In this document: piece after piece, positions 34,211-43,352 of the stretch | How positions within the stretch are numbered: position 1 is the stretch's first letter | Layout of the letters: every line of letters starts with the position of its first letter | Source of the DNA: Anseongella ginsenosidimutans | GTDB lineage: Bacteria > Bacteroidota > Bacteroidia > Sphingobacteriales > Sphingobacteriaceae | Length of the DNA stretch: 64,000 nucleotides | NCBI GenBank assembly: GCA_029268045.1 | Contig: JAJUHF010000002.1 | Span: 1-64,000 of the forward strand | Reading direction: 5' to 3' | Program-made: the position numbers and the translations under genes | The notes under the pieces: generated by a model | Told to the model about the DNA's origin: nothing | Seen by the model: the letters and a program-made list of their open reading frames with translations, nothing else | Databases searched by the model: none

Positions 34211-35095
34211 ATGCCGATGAGAAGGTACATTTTTATCCTGATGATCCTTTCCGGGGCAGGGCTTGCCAGCGGCCAGGTCGCTGAAGAATCGCTTTGGCCC
34301 GGAAGAGCGTATGCCCCGGGTGAGTTCATCCCGATGGTGACTTTCTATAACCCGCCCAAAGAAAAGGCGGTTGACATGGCAATCGTAGTCTGTCCTGGAG
34401 GCGGTTACGGGGGCCTTGCCATGGATCACGAGGGAAAACAGATCGCATCTTGGCTGAATAGCCTGGGGATCACCGCCGTGGTGCTGCGCTATCATACCGT
34501 GTCGGAAACCAACGATACCACCGGCTTGCATCCCGCGCCGCTGGAAGATGTACTACGGGCCATCCGGATAGTCCGGGGCCGGGCGCCCAAGCTAGGAATT
34601 AACCAGCGGAAAATTGGTGTGATCGGCTTCTCGGCCGGCGGGCACTTGGCCAGCAGCGCGGCCACGCATTTTGCAATGGGCGATCCCAATGCAAAAGACC
34701 CGGTTGACAAATTGAGTTCCCGGCCCGATTTCGCGATCCTGATTTATCCGGTCATTACCTTCCTTCCGCCACACGCCCACCAGGGATCGCGCGTGAATTT
34801 GCTTGGAAAGAATCCGCCCGACAGCCTGGTGCTTGCCTTCTCGAATGAACTTCAGGTTACATCCCAGACGCCGCCGGTGTTCCTGGCGCATACGACCGAA
34901 GACGCGGCCGTTCCTCCCGAGAACAGCGTGCTGTTTTATCAGGCCCTGCTAAAGGCAAAGGTTCCTGCCGAGCTTCATATTTTTCAAGAAGGGCGGCATG
35001 GTCTGGGTCTGGGTCCGAAGGAGCTGCCTTTCTCCGAATGGCCCAACCTGTGCGTCCGTTGGCTGCAGAACCGCGGCTTCCTGGCCGAAGACTAG
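34211..35095 (+). CDS. secreted alpha/beta hydrolase (xylan esterase-like)
   Basis: The signal peptide MRRYIFILMILSGAGLASGQ is preceded by two residues if the ATG at 34211 is used. The hydrolase core has the oxyanion strand VVCPGGGYGGLAMDHEG, the nucleophile elbow GFSAGGHLAS with the catalytic Ser, the late Asp in HTTEDAAVPPENS and His in EGRHGLGLG. It matches the BD-FAE/acetyl-xylan esterase-like group often encoded by Bacteroidota. Exact ester unknown. It starts 4 nt after recG. Confidence 0.85.
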   Translation: MPMRRYIFILMILSGAGLASGQVAEESLWPGRAYAPGEFIPMVTFYNPPKEKAVDMAIVVCPGGGYGGLAMDHEGKQIASWLNSLGITAVVLRYHTVSETNDTTGLHPAPLEDVLRAIRIVRGRAPKLGINQRKIGVIGFSAGGHLASSAATHFAMGDPNAKDPVDKLSSRPDFAILIYPVITFLPPHAHQGSRVNLLGKNPPDSLVLAFSNELQVTSQTPPVFLAHTTEDAAVPPENSVLFYQALLKAKVPAELHIFQEGRHGLGLGPKELPFSEWPNLCVRWLQNRGFLAED

Positions 35096-35134
35096 GGCGC
35101 GGACGGGACAGACTGATTCCCGCCGGCGCGCTGC

Positions 35135-36907
35135 CTAGGCCTGCGCGTGGCTAAGGGAGGTTTCCCTGCCTTTCTCGCCTACCTGCTGCCGCCACATGGC
35201 GTAATAAAGTCCTTTTTTGTTCAGCAGCTCCACGTGCTTGCCCGATTCGACAATGCGGCCTTTTTCGAGCACGTATATCCGGTCTGCATGCATGACCGTG
35301 GAAAGCCGGTGGGCAATCAGAATGGTGATGTGGTCCTGCATGTGGGACACCTCACGGATGGTTTGATTGATCTCTTCCTCGGTGATGGAATCAAGCGCCG
35401 AAGTGGCCTCGTCAAATACCAGCAGGCTCGGTTTGCGCAGCAGCGCGCGGGCAATGGAGAGGCGTTGCTTTTCGCCCCCGGAAACCTTTACGCCACCTTC
35501 CCCGATCACCGTGTCCAAACCCCGGTCGGCCCGGGCAAGCAGCGGTCCGCAAGCCGCCTTGCGGAGTACTTCCAGGCATTCTTCATCGCTTGCCGAAGGG
35601 TTTACAAAAAGCAGGTTTTCCCGGATGCTTCCTGAAAACAGCTGGGTATCCTGCGTAACAAACCCGATTCGTTCCCGGAATTCCTCAAAATCGACATCCC
35701 GGTCGGAGATGTCGTTGTAGTAGATCCGCCCTTCCTGGGGGTGGTACAAGCCCACCAGTAGTTTTACCAGGGTTGTTTTTCCGGCGCCGGATGGTCCTAC
35801 AAAAGCGATCGTATCCCCCTTCCCGGTAGAAAAGGAGATTTGTTCGAGTGCGTTGCGCGCAGCGCTCCGATGACGGAAACTCACTTCGTCAAACTTCAGG
35901 GAGTGGATATCGCCTATCTTGCGCGGATTCTCGGGCCGGCGTTCTTTTGGACGGTTCAAGATGGATTCGAAATTGGCCAGGGATACTTCCGTTTCGCGGT
36001 AGGTATTGATGATATTTCCGAGCTCCTGAAGCGGACCGAAAATAAAGAAGGAATAGATCCACAGGGAGAAAAACTGACCCACGGTGAGTTCCTGGCGGAA
36101 AATGAGATACAGCATGATGAACAGGATGGAGTTCCGGAGGAAATTCACCGAGGTGCCCTGAATGAAACTCAAGCTGCGGATGTATTTGATTTTCTTCAGT
36201 TCGAAACCCAGGATACGCGTGGTAGTACTATTGAGCCTTCCAATCTCCTGGCGGGCAAGGCCCAGACTTTTCACCAACTCGATATTCCGCAGGGATTCCG
36301 TGGTGGAACCGGCAAGCGCGGTGGTCTCGTCCACAATGCGCTTCTGCATTTTCTTGATGCGTTTGCTGAGCGCGGAGCTTAAAAAACCCAGGATGGGTAC
36401 GGTAGCCAGGTATATGGGAGCGATCAGCCAGTGGACGGTCATGGCGTACACCGTAACAAAAACCACCCCCACCAGCGTGGTAAATACCACGTTAATCAGG
36501 GAGATGATGAATTTTTCAACGTCGGTGCGTAGCTTTACCAGGATTCCGAGGGTTTCACCGCTGCGCTGGTCCTCGAAAACCTCATAAGGCAGTTCCAGGG
36601 AATGTCCCAAGCCGTCGCAGTACATTTTCGCGCCGGTGCGCTGGACGATGACGTTGGTAAAGTAGTCCTGGAAATTTTTGGCAATGCGGGATACCAGCGC
36701 CACCCCGATGGCCGCCCCAAGGAGTAACAGCACGCCGTTGAAGAATTCCTCCGAACTAAGTTCGTTGAACTTCATGGCGTAATTGTCAATTACATGCCGG
36801 AAGATGAGCGGGTCAAGCAAGGAAAAAACCTGGTTTATGGTGGCCAGCAAAAGGGTAAGGAGCAACAACCATTTGTGATCTTTCAGGTACGCATACAGTA
36901 TTTTCAT
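35135..36907 (-). CDS. ABC exporter half-transporter
   Basis: 590 residues: six membrane helices (about 1-310), then an ATPase with Walker A GPSGAGKTT, signature VSGGEKQRLSIARALL, Walker B LLVFDEATSALD and an H-loop in LIAHRLST. Likely a homodimeric lipid or multidrug exporter. ATG at 36907 chosen over 36943 because the latter adds 12 atypical residues. It is separated from frr by a terminator, so it has its own promoter (TATATTTA, one mismatch from the -7 consensus, lies just upstream). Confidence 0.88.
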   Translation of the reverse strand: MKILYAYLKDHKWLLLLTLLLATINQVFSLLDPLIFRHVIDNYAMKFNELSSEEFFNGVLLLLGAAIGVALVSRIAKNFQDYFTNVIVQRTGAKMYCDGLGHSLELPYEVFEDQRSGETLGILVKLRTDVEKFIISLINVVFTTLVGVVFVTVYAMTVHWLIAPIYLATVPILGFLSSALSKRIKKMQKRIVDETTALAGSTTESLRNIELVKSLGLARQEIGRLNSTTTRILGFELKKIKYIRSLSFIQGTSVNFLRNSILFIMLYLIFRQELTVGQFFSLWIYSFFIFGPLQELGNIINTYRETEVSLANFESILNRPKERRPENPRKIGDIHSLKFDEVSFRHRSAARNALEQISFSTGKGDTIAFVGPSGAGKTTLVKLLVGLYHPQEGRIYYNDISDRDVDFEEFRERIGFVTQDTQLFSGSIRENLLFVNPSASDEECLEVLRKAACGPLLARADRGLDTVIGEGGVKVSGGEKQRLSIARALLRKPSLLVFDEATSALDSITEEEINQTIREVSHMQDHITILIAHRLSTVMHADRIYVLEKGRIVESGKHVELLNKKGLYYAMWRQQVGEKGRETSLSHAQA

Positions 36908-36941
36908 GAACGGAGTGTGTGTGAGTAAATATAGGAGAAAC

Positions 36942-36971
36942 AAAAAAGGAAGGCTTTTGATTCCTTCCTTT
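36942..36971 (-). terminator. terminator after frr
   Basis: On the minus strand AAAGGAAGG (36971-36963) pairs with CCTTCCTTT (36953-36945), then a T-run (A residues 36942-36947 on the plus strand). Confidence 0.8.
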
Positions 36972-37005
36972 CCAAAAAATGCGCTGATAAGGTGTCAAAA
37001 AACGC

Positions 37006-37569
37006 TCAGACAGTCATAATGTCTTTCTCTTTTGCTTCAAAAAGCTTATCAATCAAGCCAATGTGCTGATCGGTGAGTTTCTGTACTTCGTCTTCACCCA
37101 CCTTGATCTCGTCTTCGGACACGTGCTCGTTGGCAAGTTTCTTTATCTTTTCATTTGCCTCTTTCCGGATATTGCGGACCGAGATCTTACCCTGTTCGGC
37201 TTCGTTCCGGATTTTTTTCACCAGGTCCTTCCGGCGCTCTTCGGTGAGCGGGGGGACCGCGATGCGGATGAGGGTACCGTCATTTTGCGGGTTAAAGCCC
37301 AGGTTTGCATCCATGATCGCTTTTTCAATTGGCTGCAGCATGGACTTTTCCCAGGGTTGTACCGTAATGGTCCGGGGGTCAGGCGTATTCACATTACTCA
37401 CCTGATTGAGCGGCATCATGCTGCCGTAATAATCCACCTGGACGCCATCGAGCATGGACGGCATCGCTTTCCCTGCCCGGATCTTGGCAAGTTCGCTTTC
37501 GGTATGCGCAACCGCTTTTTGCATCGACTCCTTCGCGGTTTTTAAATGTTGTTGTACTAGCTCGTTCAT
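37006..37569 (-). CDS. frr: ribosome recycling factor
   Basis: RRF splits post-termination ribosomes together with EF-G. The 187-residue protein has the family hallmarks: KIRAGKAMPSMLDGVQVDYYG, PLNQVSNVNTPDPRTI, QPWEKSMLQPIEKAI, and the C-terminal helical arm (EAKEKDIMTV). It follows pyrH by 20 nt, the usual gene pair in bacteria. Confidence 0.97.
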   Translation of the reverse strand: MNELVQQHLKTAKESMQKAVAHTESELAKIRAGKAMPSMLDGVQVDYYGSMMPLNQVSNVNTPDPRTITVQPWEKSMLQPIEKAIMDANLGFNPQNDGTLIRIAVPPLTEERRKDLVKKIRNEAEQGKISVRNIRKEANEKIKKLANEHVSEDEIKVGEDEVQKLTDQHIGLIDKLFEAKEKDIMTV

Positions 37570-37589
37570 GACTGATTCAATTGAGTATA

Positions 37590-38300
37590 TTATTGGGCAT
37601 GCACCAGGGTCCCAATCGGTTCTCCCTGGGTAACCTTCATAAAATTGCCTTTTTTATTCATGTCAAATACGATAATTGGTAATTTGTTTTCCTGGCAAAG
37701 GGTAAAAGCGGTCATGTCCATCACTTTCAATCCCTTTTCATAGGCTTCGGTGTAGGTGAGGTGGTTAAAGCGCACAGCATCCTTCACTTTTTCCGGATCG
37801 GCTGAATAAATGCCGTCTACCCGCGTACCTTTCAGTACCACATCGGCCTCTACCTCGATGGCCCGGAGCGAAGCGGCCGTATCGGTCGTAAAGTAGGGAT
37901 TGCCCGTACCTGCTCCAAAGATGACGATCCGGCCTTTTTCCAGGTGCCGGATGGCCCGACGGCGGATAAACGGTTCGCAGATCTGTTCCATATTGATGGC
38001 AGAAAGTAAACGCGTTTTCATGCCCGTGTTTTCCAGCGCGTCCTGGAGGGCCATGCTATTGATCACCGTGGCAAGCATTCCCATGTAATCCGCTTGCACC
38101 CGGTCCATTCCTCCTTTTTCGGCATCAAGTCCCCGGTAGATATTGCCGCCGCCGATGACGATCGCCACTTCTACGCCCGTTTTCGCTACGGCCTTGATGT
38201 CTTCGGCATACTGGGCCACCATGTCCTGGTCAATGCCATAGTCTTTCTTCCCCATCAGGGATTCGCCACTCAGTTTCAGAAGTACTCTTTTGTATTGCAT
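37590..38300 (-). CDS. pyrH: UMP kinase
   Basis: UMP kinase makes UDP from UMP in pyrimidine synthesis. Diagnostic motifs: [14 protein letters not shown] at the N-terminus, [31 protein letters not shown] and [15 protein letters not shown]. The ATG at 38300 gives 236 residues, typical for bacterial PyrH; an upstream in-frame start at 38315 adds five residues. A terminator hairpin separates it from tsf, so it may depend on partial read-through. Confidence 0.96.
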   Translation of the reverse strand: MQYKRVLLKLSGESLMGKKDYGIDQDMVAQYAEDIKAVAKTGVEVAIVIGGGNIYRGLDAEKGGMDRVQADYMGMLATVINSMALQDALENTGMKTRLLSAINMEQICEPFIRRRAIRHLEKGRIVIFGAGTGNPYFTTDTAASLRAIEVEADVVLKGTRVDGIYSADPEKVKDAVRFNHLTYTEAYEKGLKVMDMTAFTLCQENKLPIIVFDMNKKGNFMKVTQGEPIGTLVHAQ

Positions 38301-38323
38301 GCTGCTATTAATCACGTGAAGAT

Positions 38324-38352
38324 AAAAAAAATCCCCGATGAGTATCGGGGAT
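38324..38352 (-). terminator. terminator between tsf and pyrH
   Basis: On the minus strand ATCCCCGAT (38352-38344) pairs with ATCGGGGAT (38339-38331) around a 4-nt loop, then eight T residues. A strong intrinsic terminator inside an otherwise continuous gene order. Confidence 0.88.
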
Positions 38353-38366
38353 AGCGTTCTTTATAT

Positions 38367-39203
38367 TCAGGAACCGAGCATCTTCCGCTTGAAAGTGGTG
38401 ACGCTTAGTCCGGGTTGTATCTGCTCTAGCATTTGCCGGACCGTTTTCGAACTGTCCTTCACAAACTCCTGATTAAGCAGTGTGTTTTCCTTATAGAACT
38501 TATTGAGTTTACCCTGGGCGATTTTGTCCAGCATGTTTTCCGGCTTGCCTTCCGCGCGGACCTGTTCCCGGGCGATTTCCAGCTCGCGGTCCACAATGGC
38601 CTGATCCACATCGTCTTTGTCCACCGCGGCGGGATTCATGGCAGCAATCTGCATGGCCACGTCTTTTCCGGCTTCTTCCACCCCTTCGCCATCCGCGTTC
38701 AGTCCCACCAGTACACCAATCCGGTTGTTTCCGTGAACATATGCCACTACTTTTTCGGCCGAAAGGGTTTCGTAAGTAGACAAGGCAATCTTCTCACCGA
38801 TCTTGCCGGTTTCATCCAGCACGCGGTCCGAAATGCTTACGCCGTTCAACTGCAGGGAAAGAAGTTCCTCCAGGGAGGCCGGTTTGTTTTCAATGGCCGC
38901 ATTGGCGATGTCTTCTGCGAAAGCAACAAAATCGGCGTTCTTGGCCACGAAGTCGGTCTCGCAGTTTAACTCGATGATCACGCCTTCCTTGCCGTCGGCG
39001 GTCGTCTTGGCGATCACCGCGCCTTCCTGCGCCTCCCGGTCCGAGCGGCTGGCCGATACTTTTGCGCCTTTCTTGCGGAGGTAGTCAATGGCCGCTTCAA
39101 AATCGCCGCCGGCCTCCACAAGGGCTTTCTTGCAGTCCATCATCCCCGCGCCGGTTTGCTGGCGCAGCTTGTTTACGTCTGCAGCAGATATTTTTATACT
39201 CAT
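38367..39203 (-). CDS. tsf: elongation factor Ts
   Basis: EF-Ts exchanges nucleotide on EF-Tu. At the N-terminus is the UBA-like RQQTGAGMMDCKKAL, and the core has the TDFV motif in ELNCETDFVAKNADF. The 278-residue length and the order rpsB-tsf are standard. It follows rpsB by 36 nt and is ended by a terminator. Confidence 0.97.
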   Translation of the reverse strand: MSIKISAADVNKLRQQTGAGMMDCKKALVEAGGDFEAAIDYLRKKGAKVSASRSDREAQEGAVIAKTTADGKEGVIIELNCETDFVAKNADFVAFAEDIANAAIENKPASLEELLSLQLNGVSISDRVLDETGKIGEKIALSTYETLSAEKVVAYVHGNNRIGVLVGLNADGEGVEEAGKDVAMQIAAMNPAAVDKDDVDQAIVDRELEIAREQVRAEGKPENMLDKIAQGKLNKFYKENTLLNQEFVKDSSKTVRQMLEQIQPGLSVTTFKRKMLGS

Positions 39204-39239
39204 TTTTAATTGAAATTTACCAAATAGCCCTTACATCCA

Positions 39240-40082
39240 TTAACCCGCTGCGGAGTCTTCATTTTCCGCTCCGGCAGTCCTTCTGATCCGCTTGCGTCCT
39301 GATTTCTCGGAAACAACCACTTCCTTTTCACCTTCTTCCTTTTCGGCCTTGGCCTTGTCGGTTGCTTCGCGTTCGGCTTCGTCTTCCTTCTCACGGCGGC
39401 GTTCTTCAAGACCTTCTTCGATGGCCTTGCAGATGATCGAGGTGATCAGGTCAATGGACTTGGCCGCATCATCATTGGACGGGATCGGGAAGTCAATCAG
39501 AGTCGGATCCGAGTTGGTGTCCACCATTGCGAAGGTAGGAATGTTGAGTTTCAACGCTTCTGAAACCGCAATGTGTTCTTTCTTGATATCCACAACGAAA
39601 ATGGCGGCAGGCAGACGGTTCAGGTCGGAAATACCGCCCAATACCTTCTCCAGCTTCACGCGCTCACGCTGCAGCATCAGCTTCTCCTTCTTGGAGATGT
39701 TATCGTAAGTTCCGTCTTTGGTAAACTTATCGATATTGGTCATCTTTTTGATGGACTTGCGCACCGTTGAAAAGTTGGTGAGCATGCCACCCAGCCAGCG
39801 TTCGGTCACATAAGGCATGTTCACCTTTTGGGCCCGTTCGGCCATGATTTCCTTTGCCTGCTTTTTGGTAGCTACAAATAACACCTTGCGACCCGATTTA
39901 ACGATCTGTTTGATGGCCGAAGCGGCTTCTTCCAGTTTCCGTTGGGTTTTATTCAGGTCAATGATGTGGATCCCGTTCTTCTCCATGAAAATATAGGGAG
40001 CCATCTTGGGATTCCATTTGCGGGTGAGGTGTCCGAAATGTACACCGGCATCCAGCAGTTCGTTGTATGTCGTTCTTGCCAT
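39240..40082 (-). CDS. rpsB: 30S ribosomal protein S2
   Basis: S2 is recognised by [51 protein letters not shown] and the C-terminal [14 protein letters not shown]. The last 55 residues are an extra highly charged tail (Glu/Lys/Arg-rich, ending ENEDSAAG) beyond the conserved fold. Third gene of the rplM-rpsI-rpsB-tsf run. Confidence 0.97.
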   Translation of the reverse strand: MARTTYNELLDAGVHFGHLTRKWNPKMAPYIFMEKNGIHIIDLNKTQRKLEEAASAIKQIVKSGRKVLFVATKKQAKEIMAERAQKVNMPYVTERWLGGMLTNFSTVRKSIKKMTNIDKFTKDGTYDNISKKEKLMLQRERVKLEKVLGGISDLNRLPAAIFVVDIKKEHIAVSEALKLNIPTFAMVDTNSDPTLIDFPIPSNDDAAKSIDLITSIICKAIEEGLEERRREKEDEAEREATDKAKAEKEEGEKEVVVSEKSGRKRIRRTAGAENEDSAAG

Positions 40083-40100
40083 GTTTTGATCCTCCTTGTA

Positions 40101-40487
40101 TTAACGTTTACTGAATTGGAACCTTCTTCTTGCTTTCCGGCGTCCGTATTTTTTACGTTCCACCATGCGGGAATCACGTGTCAGCAATTCCTTGGCGCGA
40201 AGCGAAGGTTTCACTTCAGGGTCTATTTCAACAAGGGCTTTGGCAATGGCAAGCCGTACAGCTTCTGCCTGTCCTTTGATGCCTCCGCCTTTCACATTTA
40301 CCTTGATATCGAACTTGCCGGTAGCTTCTGCCACTTCAAGCGATTGGGTAACAATGTACTGCAGAGGAAGGGTAGGAAAGTATTCTTTGTAATCTTTACT
40401 GTTAATGATAACAGCGCCGCTGCCGCCGGTCACATAGGCACGGGCAATGGCGGTTTTCCGTCTTCCGGAAGTGTTGGTCGTGCTCAT
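40101..40487 (-). CDS. rpsI: 30S ribosomal protein S9
   Basis: The 128-residue S9 has SGRRKTAIARAYVTGGSG, an internal KGGGIKGQAEAVRLAIAKAL and the typical basic C-terminus ERKKYGRRKARRRFQFSKR that reaches the P site. It follows rplM by 28 nt. Confidence 0.97.
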   Translation of the reverse strand: MSTTNTSGRRKTAIARAYVTGGSGAVIINSKDYKEYFPTLPLQYIVTQSLEVAEATGKFDIKVNVKGGGIKGQAEAVRLAIAKALVEIDPEVKPSLRAKELLTRDSRMVERKKYGRRKARRRFQFSKR

Positions 40488-40515
40488 TCTTTTTTGTTTT
40501 TAGAGTTGGATCCCG

Positions 40516-40959
40516 TTAAAATTTTAACGGCTTGGGGTTTTGCGCCTGGTGGGGATGCTCAGGTCCTGCGTACACGTGCAGGTTTCTGATCAGCGCATTA
40601 CCCAGTTTGTTTTTGGGCAGCATGCCGCGGACTGCTTTTTCAAGCACCCGCGCGGGATGTTTTGCCATCAACTCTTTGGGAGTAATGAACCTCTGACCGC
40701 CGGGATGGCCGGTGTGCCGGACATATTGTTTGTCCGTCCACTTGTTTCCCGTCAACCTAACTTTGTCTGCATTGATAACAATTACATTATCTCCGCAGTC
40801 TACGTGTGGGGTGTACTCAGGCTTGTGCTTCCCCCGGATTACCATAGCAATCCTGGATGACAAGCGCCCCAGAATCTCGGCTTCCGCATCAACAACCACC
40901 CATTGCTTGTTGACGGTCTTTTTGTTTGCCGAGACAGTGCGATAACTTAACGTATTCAT
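40516..40959 (-). CDS. rplM: 50S ribosomal protein L13
   Basis: L13 has WVVVDAEAEILGRLSSRIA at the N-terminus, HVDCGDNVIVINADKVRLTG in the middle and the conserved AVRGMLPKNKLG. 147 residues, normal. First gene of the ribosomal protein run, with a well-formed promoter about 50 nt upstream. Confidence 0.97.
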   Translation of the reverse strand: MNTLSYRTVSANKKTVNKQWVVVDAEAEILGRLSSRIAMVIRGKHKPEYTPHVDCGDNVIVINADKVRLTGNKWTDKQYVRHTGHPGGQRFITPKELMAKHPARVLEKAVRGMLPKNKLGNALIRNLHVYAGPEHPHQAQNPKPLKF

Positions 40960-41267
40960 TTTATAAATTTAATTAGCCTTTCCGGAGCTTCTCCAAAAAA
41001 GGACTGCAAAGATAGGTGTTTTTTCGTCCAGTGTCAAATCAAAAAAACAAGAACCGGAGGAGGAAAAAGGATGGAAAAAAAGAAAAGGGGCGTAATTTCA
41101 TACGTCCCTCCCTGCTGATTTGAAATAGATTTGTCTCGGCGGCAATACAAAAATACAAAAAAATATTTCAAAAAACAGCCCAACCACAAAATATATTTAC
41201 TTGATATTTACTTGGCCGGATTGGTCAAATCAGAAAAAAGATTTTCACCTTTGCGCTTGGTAAGGAA
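40960..41267. other. intergenic region between rplM and the RsmI-like gene
   Basis: 308 bp, A-rich, between divergent genes. It carries the rplM promoter near its left end. On the right a weak plus-strand candidate, TTG then about 22 nt then CACCTTTG, lies just before the methyltransferase gene. An imperfect hairpin, GGGGCGTA/TACGTCCC, lies near 41089. I see no coding sequence. Confidence 0.5.
41007..41037 (-). promoter_or_regulatory. promoter of the rplM-rpsI-rpsB-tsf operon
   Basis: On the minus strand TTG (41037-41035), a 20-nt spacer and TATCTTTG (41014-41007) match the Bacteroidota consensus fully. The -33 is extended as TTTGACA. Confidence 0.8.
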
Positions 41268-41984
41268 ATGAAAAAAGGAAAATTAATTCTTATTCCGGTA
41301 CCGCTCGGGGAAGGTCCGGTGGAAAACTCCTTGGTGCCCGGACTGCAGGAAGCCTTGGCGGAGATGCGAGAATTCATCGTCGAGAACGAAAAGACTGCAC
41401 GGCGCTTTTTGAAAAAGATGGGTATCCGTACACCGCTGAACGACCTGCGCCTTCACCTGTTCGGGAAGCGATCCAATCCGGCGGATATCGATTCCTTTTT
41501 GACGCCGGCCCTGGAAGGGATCGATGTGGGCCTTCTTTCGGAAGCAGGTTGCCCGGCCATTGCCGACCCGGGCGCGGCGGTGGTCCGCAGAGCGCATGAA
41601 AAAGGAATCCAGGTGGTCCCGTACGTTGGACCGAGCTCCATTATCCTCAGTCTGATGGCTTCGGGTTTCAACGGCCAGCAATTCGCATTCCATGGCTACC
41701 TGCCCATTCCCCGTCCGGAGCGCGTGCGCAAAATCCAGGAACTGGAACGTACTTCCCGGAAATCACAGCAGACCCAGATCTTCATTGAGACCCCCTTCCG
41801 GAACAATCAGCTTCTTGAAGACCTGGTGGGAGCCTGTCAGGCCGGAACCTGGTTAAGCGTTTCCTGTGATCTCACCTTGGAAACCGAATTCATTGCCAGC
41901 CGGCCCGTTTCCGAATGGAAAAAACAGGCGCTGCCGGACCTGCATAAGCGCCCGGCGGTATTCCTCCTCTATGCCGGCGGTTAA
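41268..41984 (+). CDS. tetrapyrrole-methylase-fold methyltransferase, short RsmI-like
   Basis: The protein of 238 residues has the SAM-dependent tetrapyrrole methylase fold: LILIPVPLGEG, then VGLLSEAGCPAIADPGAAVV (SAM-binding loop), VVPYVGPSSIILSLMASG and QTQIFIETPFRNNQLLEDL. This matches the RsmI family, which 2'-O-methylates C1402 of 16S rRNA, but it is a shorter, divergent form common in Bacteroidota. Exact target is inferred. Confidence 0.85.
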   Translation: MKKGKLILIPVPLGEGPVENSLVPGLQEALAEMREFIVENEKTARRFLKKMGIRTPLNDLRLHLFGKRSNPADIDSFLTPALEGIDVGLLSEAGCPAIADPGAAVVRRAHEKGIQVVPYVGPSSIILSLMASGFNGQQFAFHGYLPIPRPERVRKIQELERTSRKSQQTQIFIETPFRNNQLLEDLVGACQAGTWLSVSCDLTLETEFIASRPVSEWKKQALPDLHKRPAVFLLYAGG

Positions 41985-42066
41985 TCGGCTGCTTGGGCGG
42001 ATAATCCGCTGTGCCGACCCGTGCCGCGTATGCCTGTGGACAATCCTGCGGGCCGGCAGCCAAGCC

Positions 42067-43254
42067 TCAGGACAGATCCGTTTTCTTTACCTTCGGAAGA
42101 TCGGGATACAATAGCCCGTCGTAGGGGTAGCGGCTCAGGTGGATCGTTTTGGCTTTTTCATAGAGCAGGTCACGCAGTTCGTCCACGTTTTCCTTCCCTG
42201 TAGCCGAGATGAATACGGCGGGCGCGTTCTTCTGCGCCATCCAGGTTCGCTTGAATTCCTGAAGACTCAAACCGGTTTGCTCGGCCTGATAGCGGTCTAT
42301 TTTATTAAAGACCGTGATCGTGAATTTGTCTCCCGCGCCCAGCTCATTGAGTGTCTCTTGCACCGTCTGGATCTGGTCCTCGAAATTGGGGTGGGAGATA
42401 TCCACCACGTGGATCAGAATGTCCGCCTCGCGGGTTTCCTCCAGGGTCGACTTAAAGCTTTCAACCAAATGATGGGGAAGTTTGCGGATAAAGCCCACCG
42501 TGTCCGATAGCAGGAAAGGCAGGTTATGGATCACCACCTTCCGTACGGTGGTATCCAAGGTGGCGAACAGTTTGTTTTCGGCGAAAATACTGGATTTACT
42601 CAGCAGATTCATCAGGGTGGACTTACCCACGTTGGTATAGCCCACCAGCGCTACCCGGACCAGTTCCCCCCGGCTCTTTCGCTGGGTTGCATTCTGCTTT
42701 TCGATCTTGGCCAATTTATCCTTCAGTACACTTATCCGGTTTCGGATGGCCCGGCGGTCGGTTTCGATCTCTTTTTCACCCGCCCCGCCCCGCGTTCCGG
42801 TACCGCCCCGCTGCCTTTCCAGGTGGGTCCACATCCGGGTCAGACGGGGTAAGATGTATTCGTATCGCGCCAGCTCAACCTGCGTTCTGGCCTGGGAAGT
42901 CTGCGCTCTTTTTGCAAAAATGTCCAGAATGACCCGGCTCCGATCCTGAATCGGAATCTTTAGGTAGTTCTCCAGGTTTCGGGTCTGCGAAGGGCTGAGC
43001 TCATCGTCAAAAATAACCAGGTCGGCCTCGGCTAGCTTTACGTATTCCTGAATTTCTTCAAGTTTGCCCTTGCCCACAAAGGTTTTCGTGTCGGGCGCGG
43101 GCAGCCGTTGCGTAAACGTTTTGATCGTCACGCCTCCGGCTGTTTCCACCAGGAAGGCCAGCTCATCCAGGTGCTCCTTGGCCTGCTCCGGACTCTGTTC
43201 GGGCCGGATCACGCCTACCAGCACTACCTTTTCTTTTAATTCCCCTTCTTTCAT
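42067..43254 (-). CDS. hflX: ribosome-associated GTPase HflX
   Basis: HflX binds and splits stalled ribosomes. The N-terminal HflX domain has KTFVGKGKLEEIQEY and LVIFDDELSPSQTRNLE. The coiled-coil region has ERQRGGTGTRGGAGEKEIETDR (in two parts). The GTPase domain has G1 GYTNVGKST, G2 near TLDTTVR, G3 DTVGFIRKLP and G4 FNKID. 395 residues is typical. A -7-type TATATTTG lies 25 nt upstream of the start, though no matching -33 is seen. Confidence 0.95.
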   Translation of the reverse strand: MKEGELKEKVVLVGVIRPEQSPEQAKEHLDELAFLVETAGGVTIKTFTQRLPAPDTKTFVGKGKLEEIQEYVKLAEADLVIFDDELSPSQTRNLENYLKIPIQDRSRVILDIFAKRAQTSQARTQVELARYEYILPRLTRMWTHLERQRGGTGTRGGAGEKEIETDRRAIRNRISVLKDKLAKIEKQNATQRKSRGELVRVALVGYTNVGKSTLMNLLSKSSIFAENKLFATLDTTVRKVVIHNLPFLLSDTVGFIRKLPHHLVESFKSTLEETREADILIHVVDISHPNFEDQIQTVQETLNELGAGDKFTITVFNKIDRYQAEQTGLSLQEFKRTWMAQKNAPAVFISATGKENVDELRDLLYEKAKTIHLSRYPYDGLLYPDLPKVKKTDLS

Positions 43255-43278
43255 GTAATACTTCCTGATTTAAGATTA

Positions 43279-43286
43279 CAAATATA
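43279..43286 (-). promoter_or_regulatory. possible hflX -7 element
   Basis: TATATTTG on the minus strand fits TANNTTTG and is 25 nt before the hflX ATG; no TTG at the expected upstream distance. Confidence 0.4.
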
Positions 43287-43352
43287 CGAGTGTTGCATTA
43301 TTTTTATTAATTTCACCAACCGTTTTAAATCAGCGCTAAGCCCTTTGTTAAC

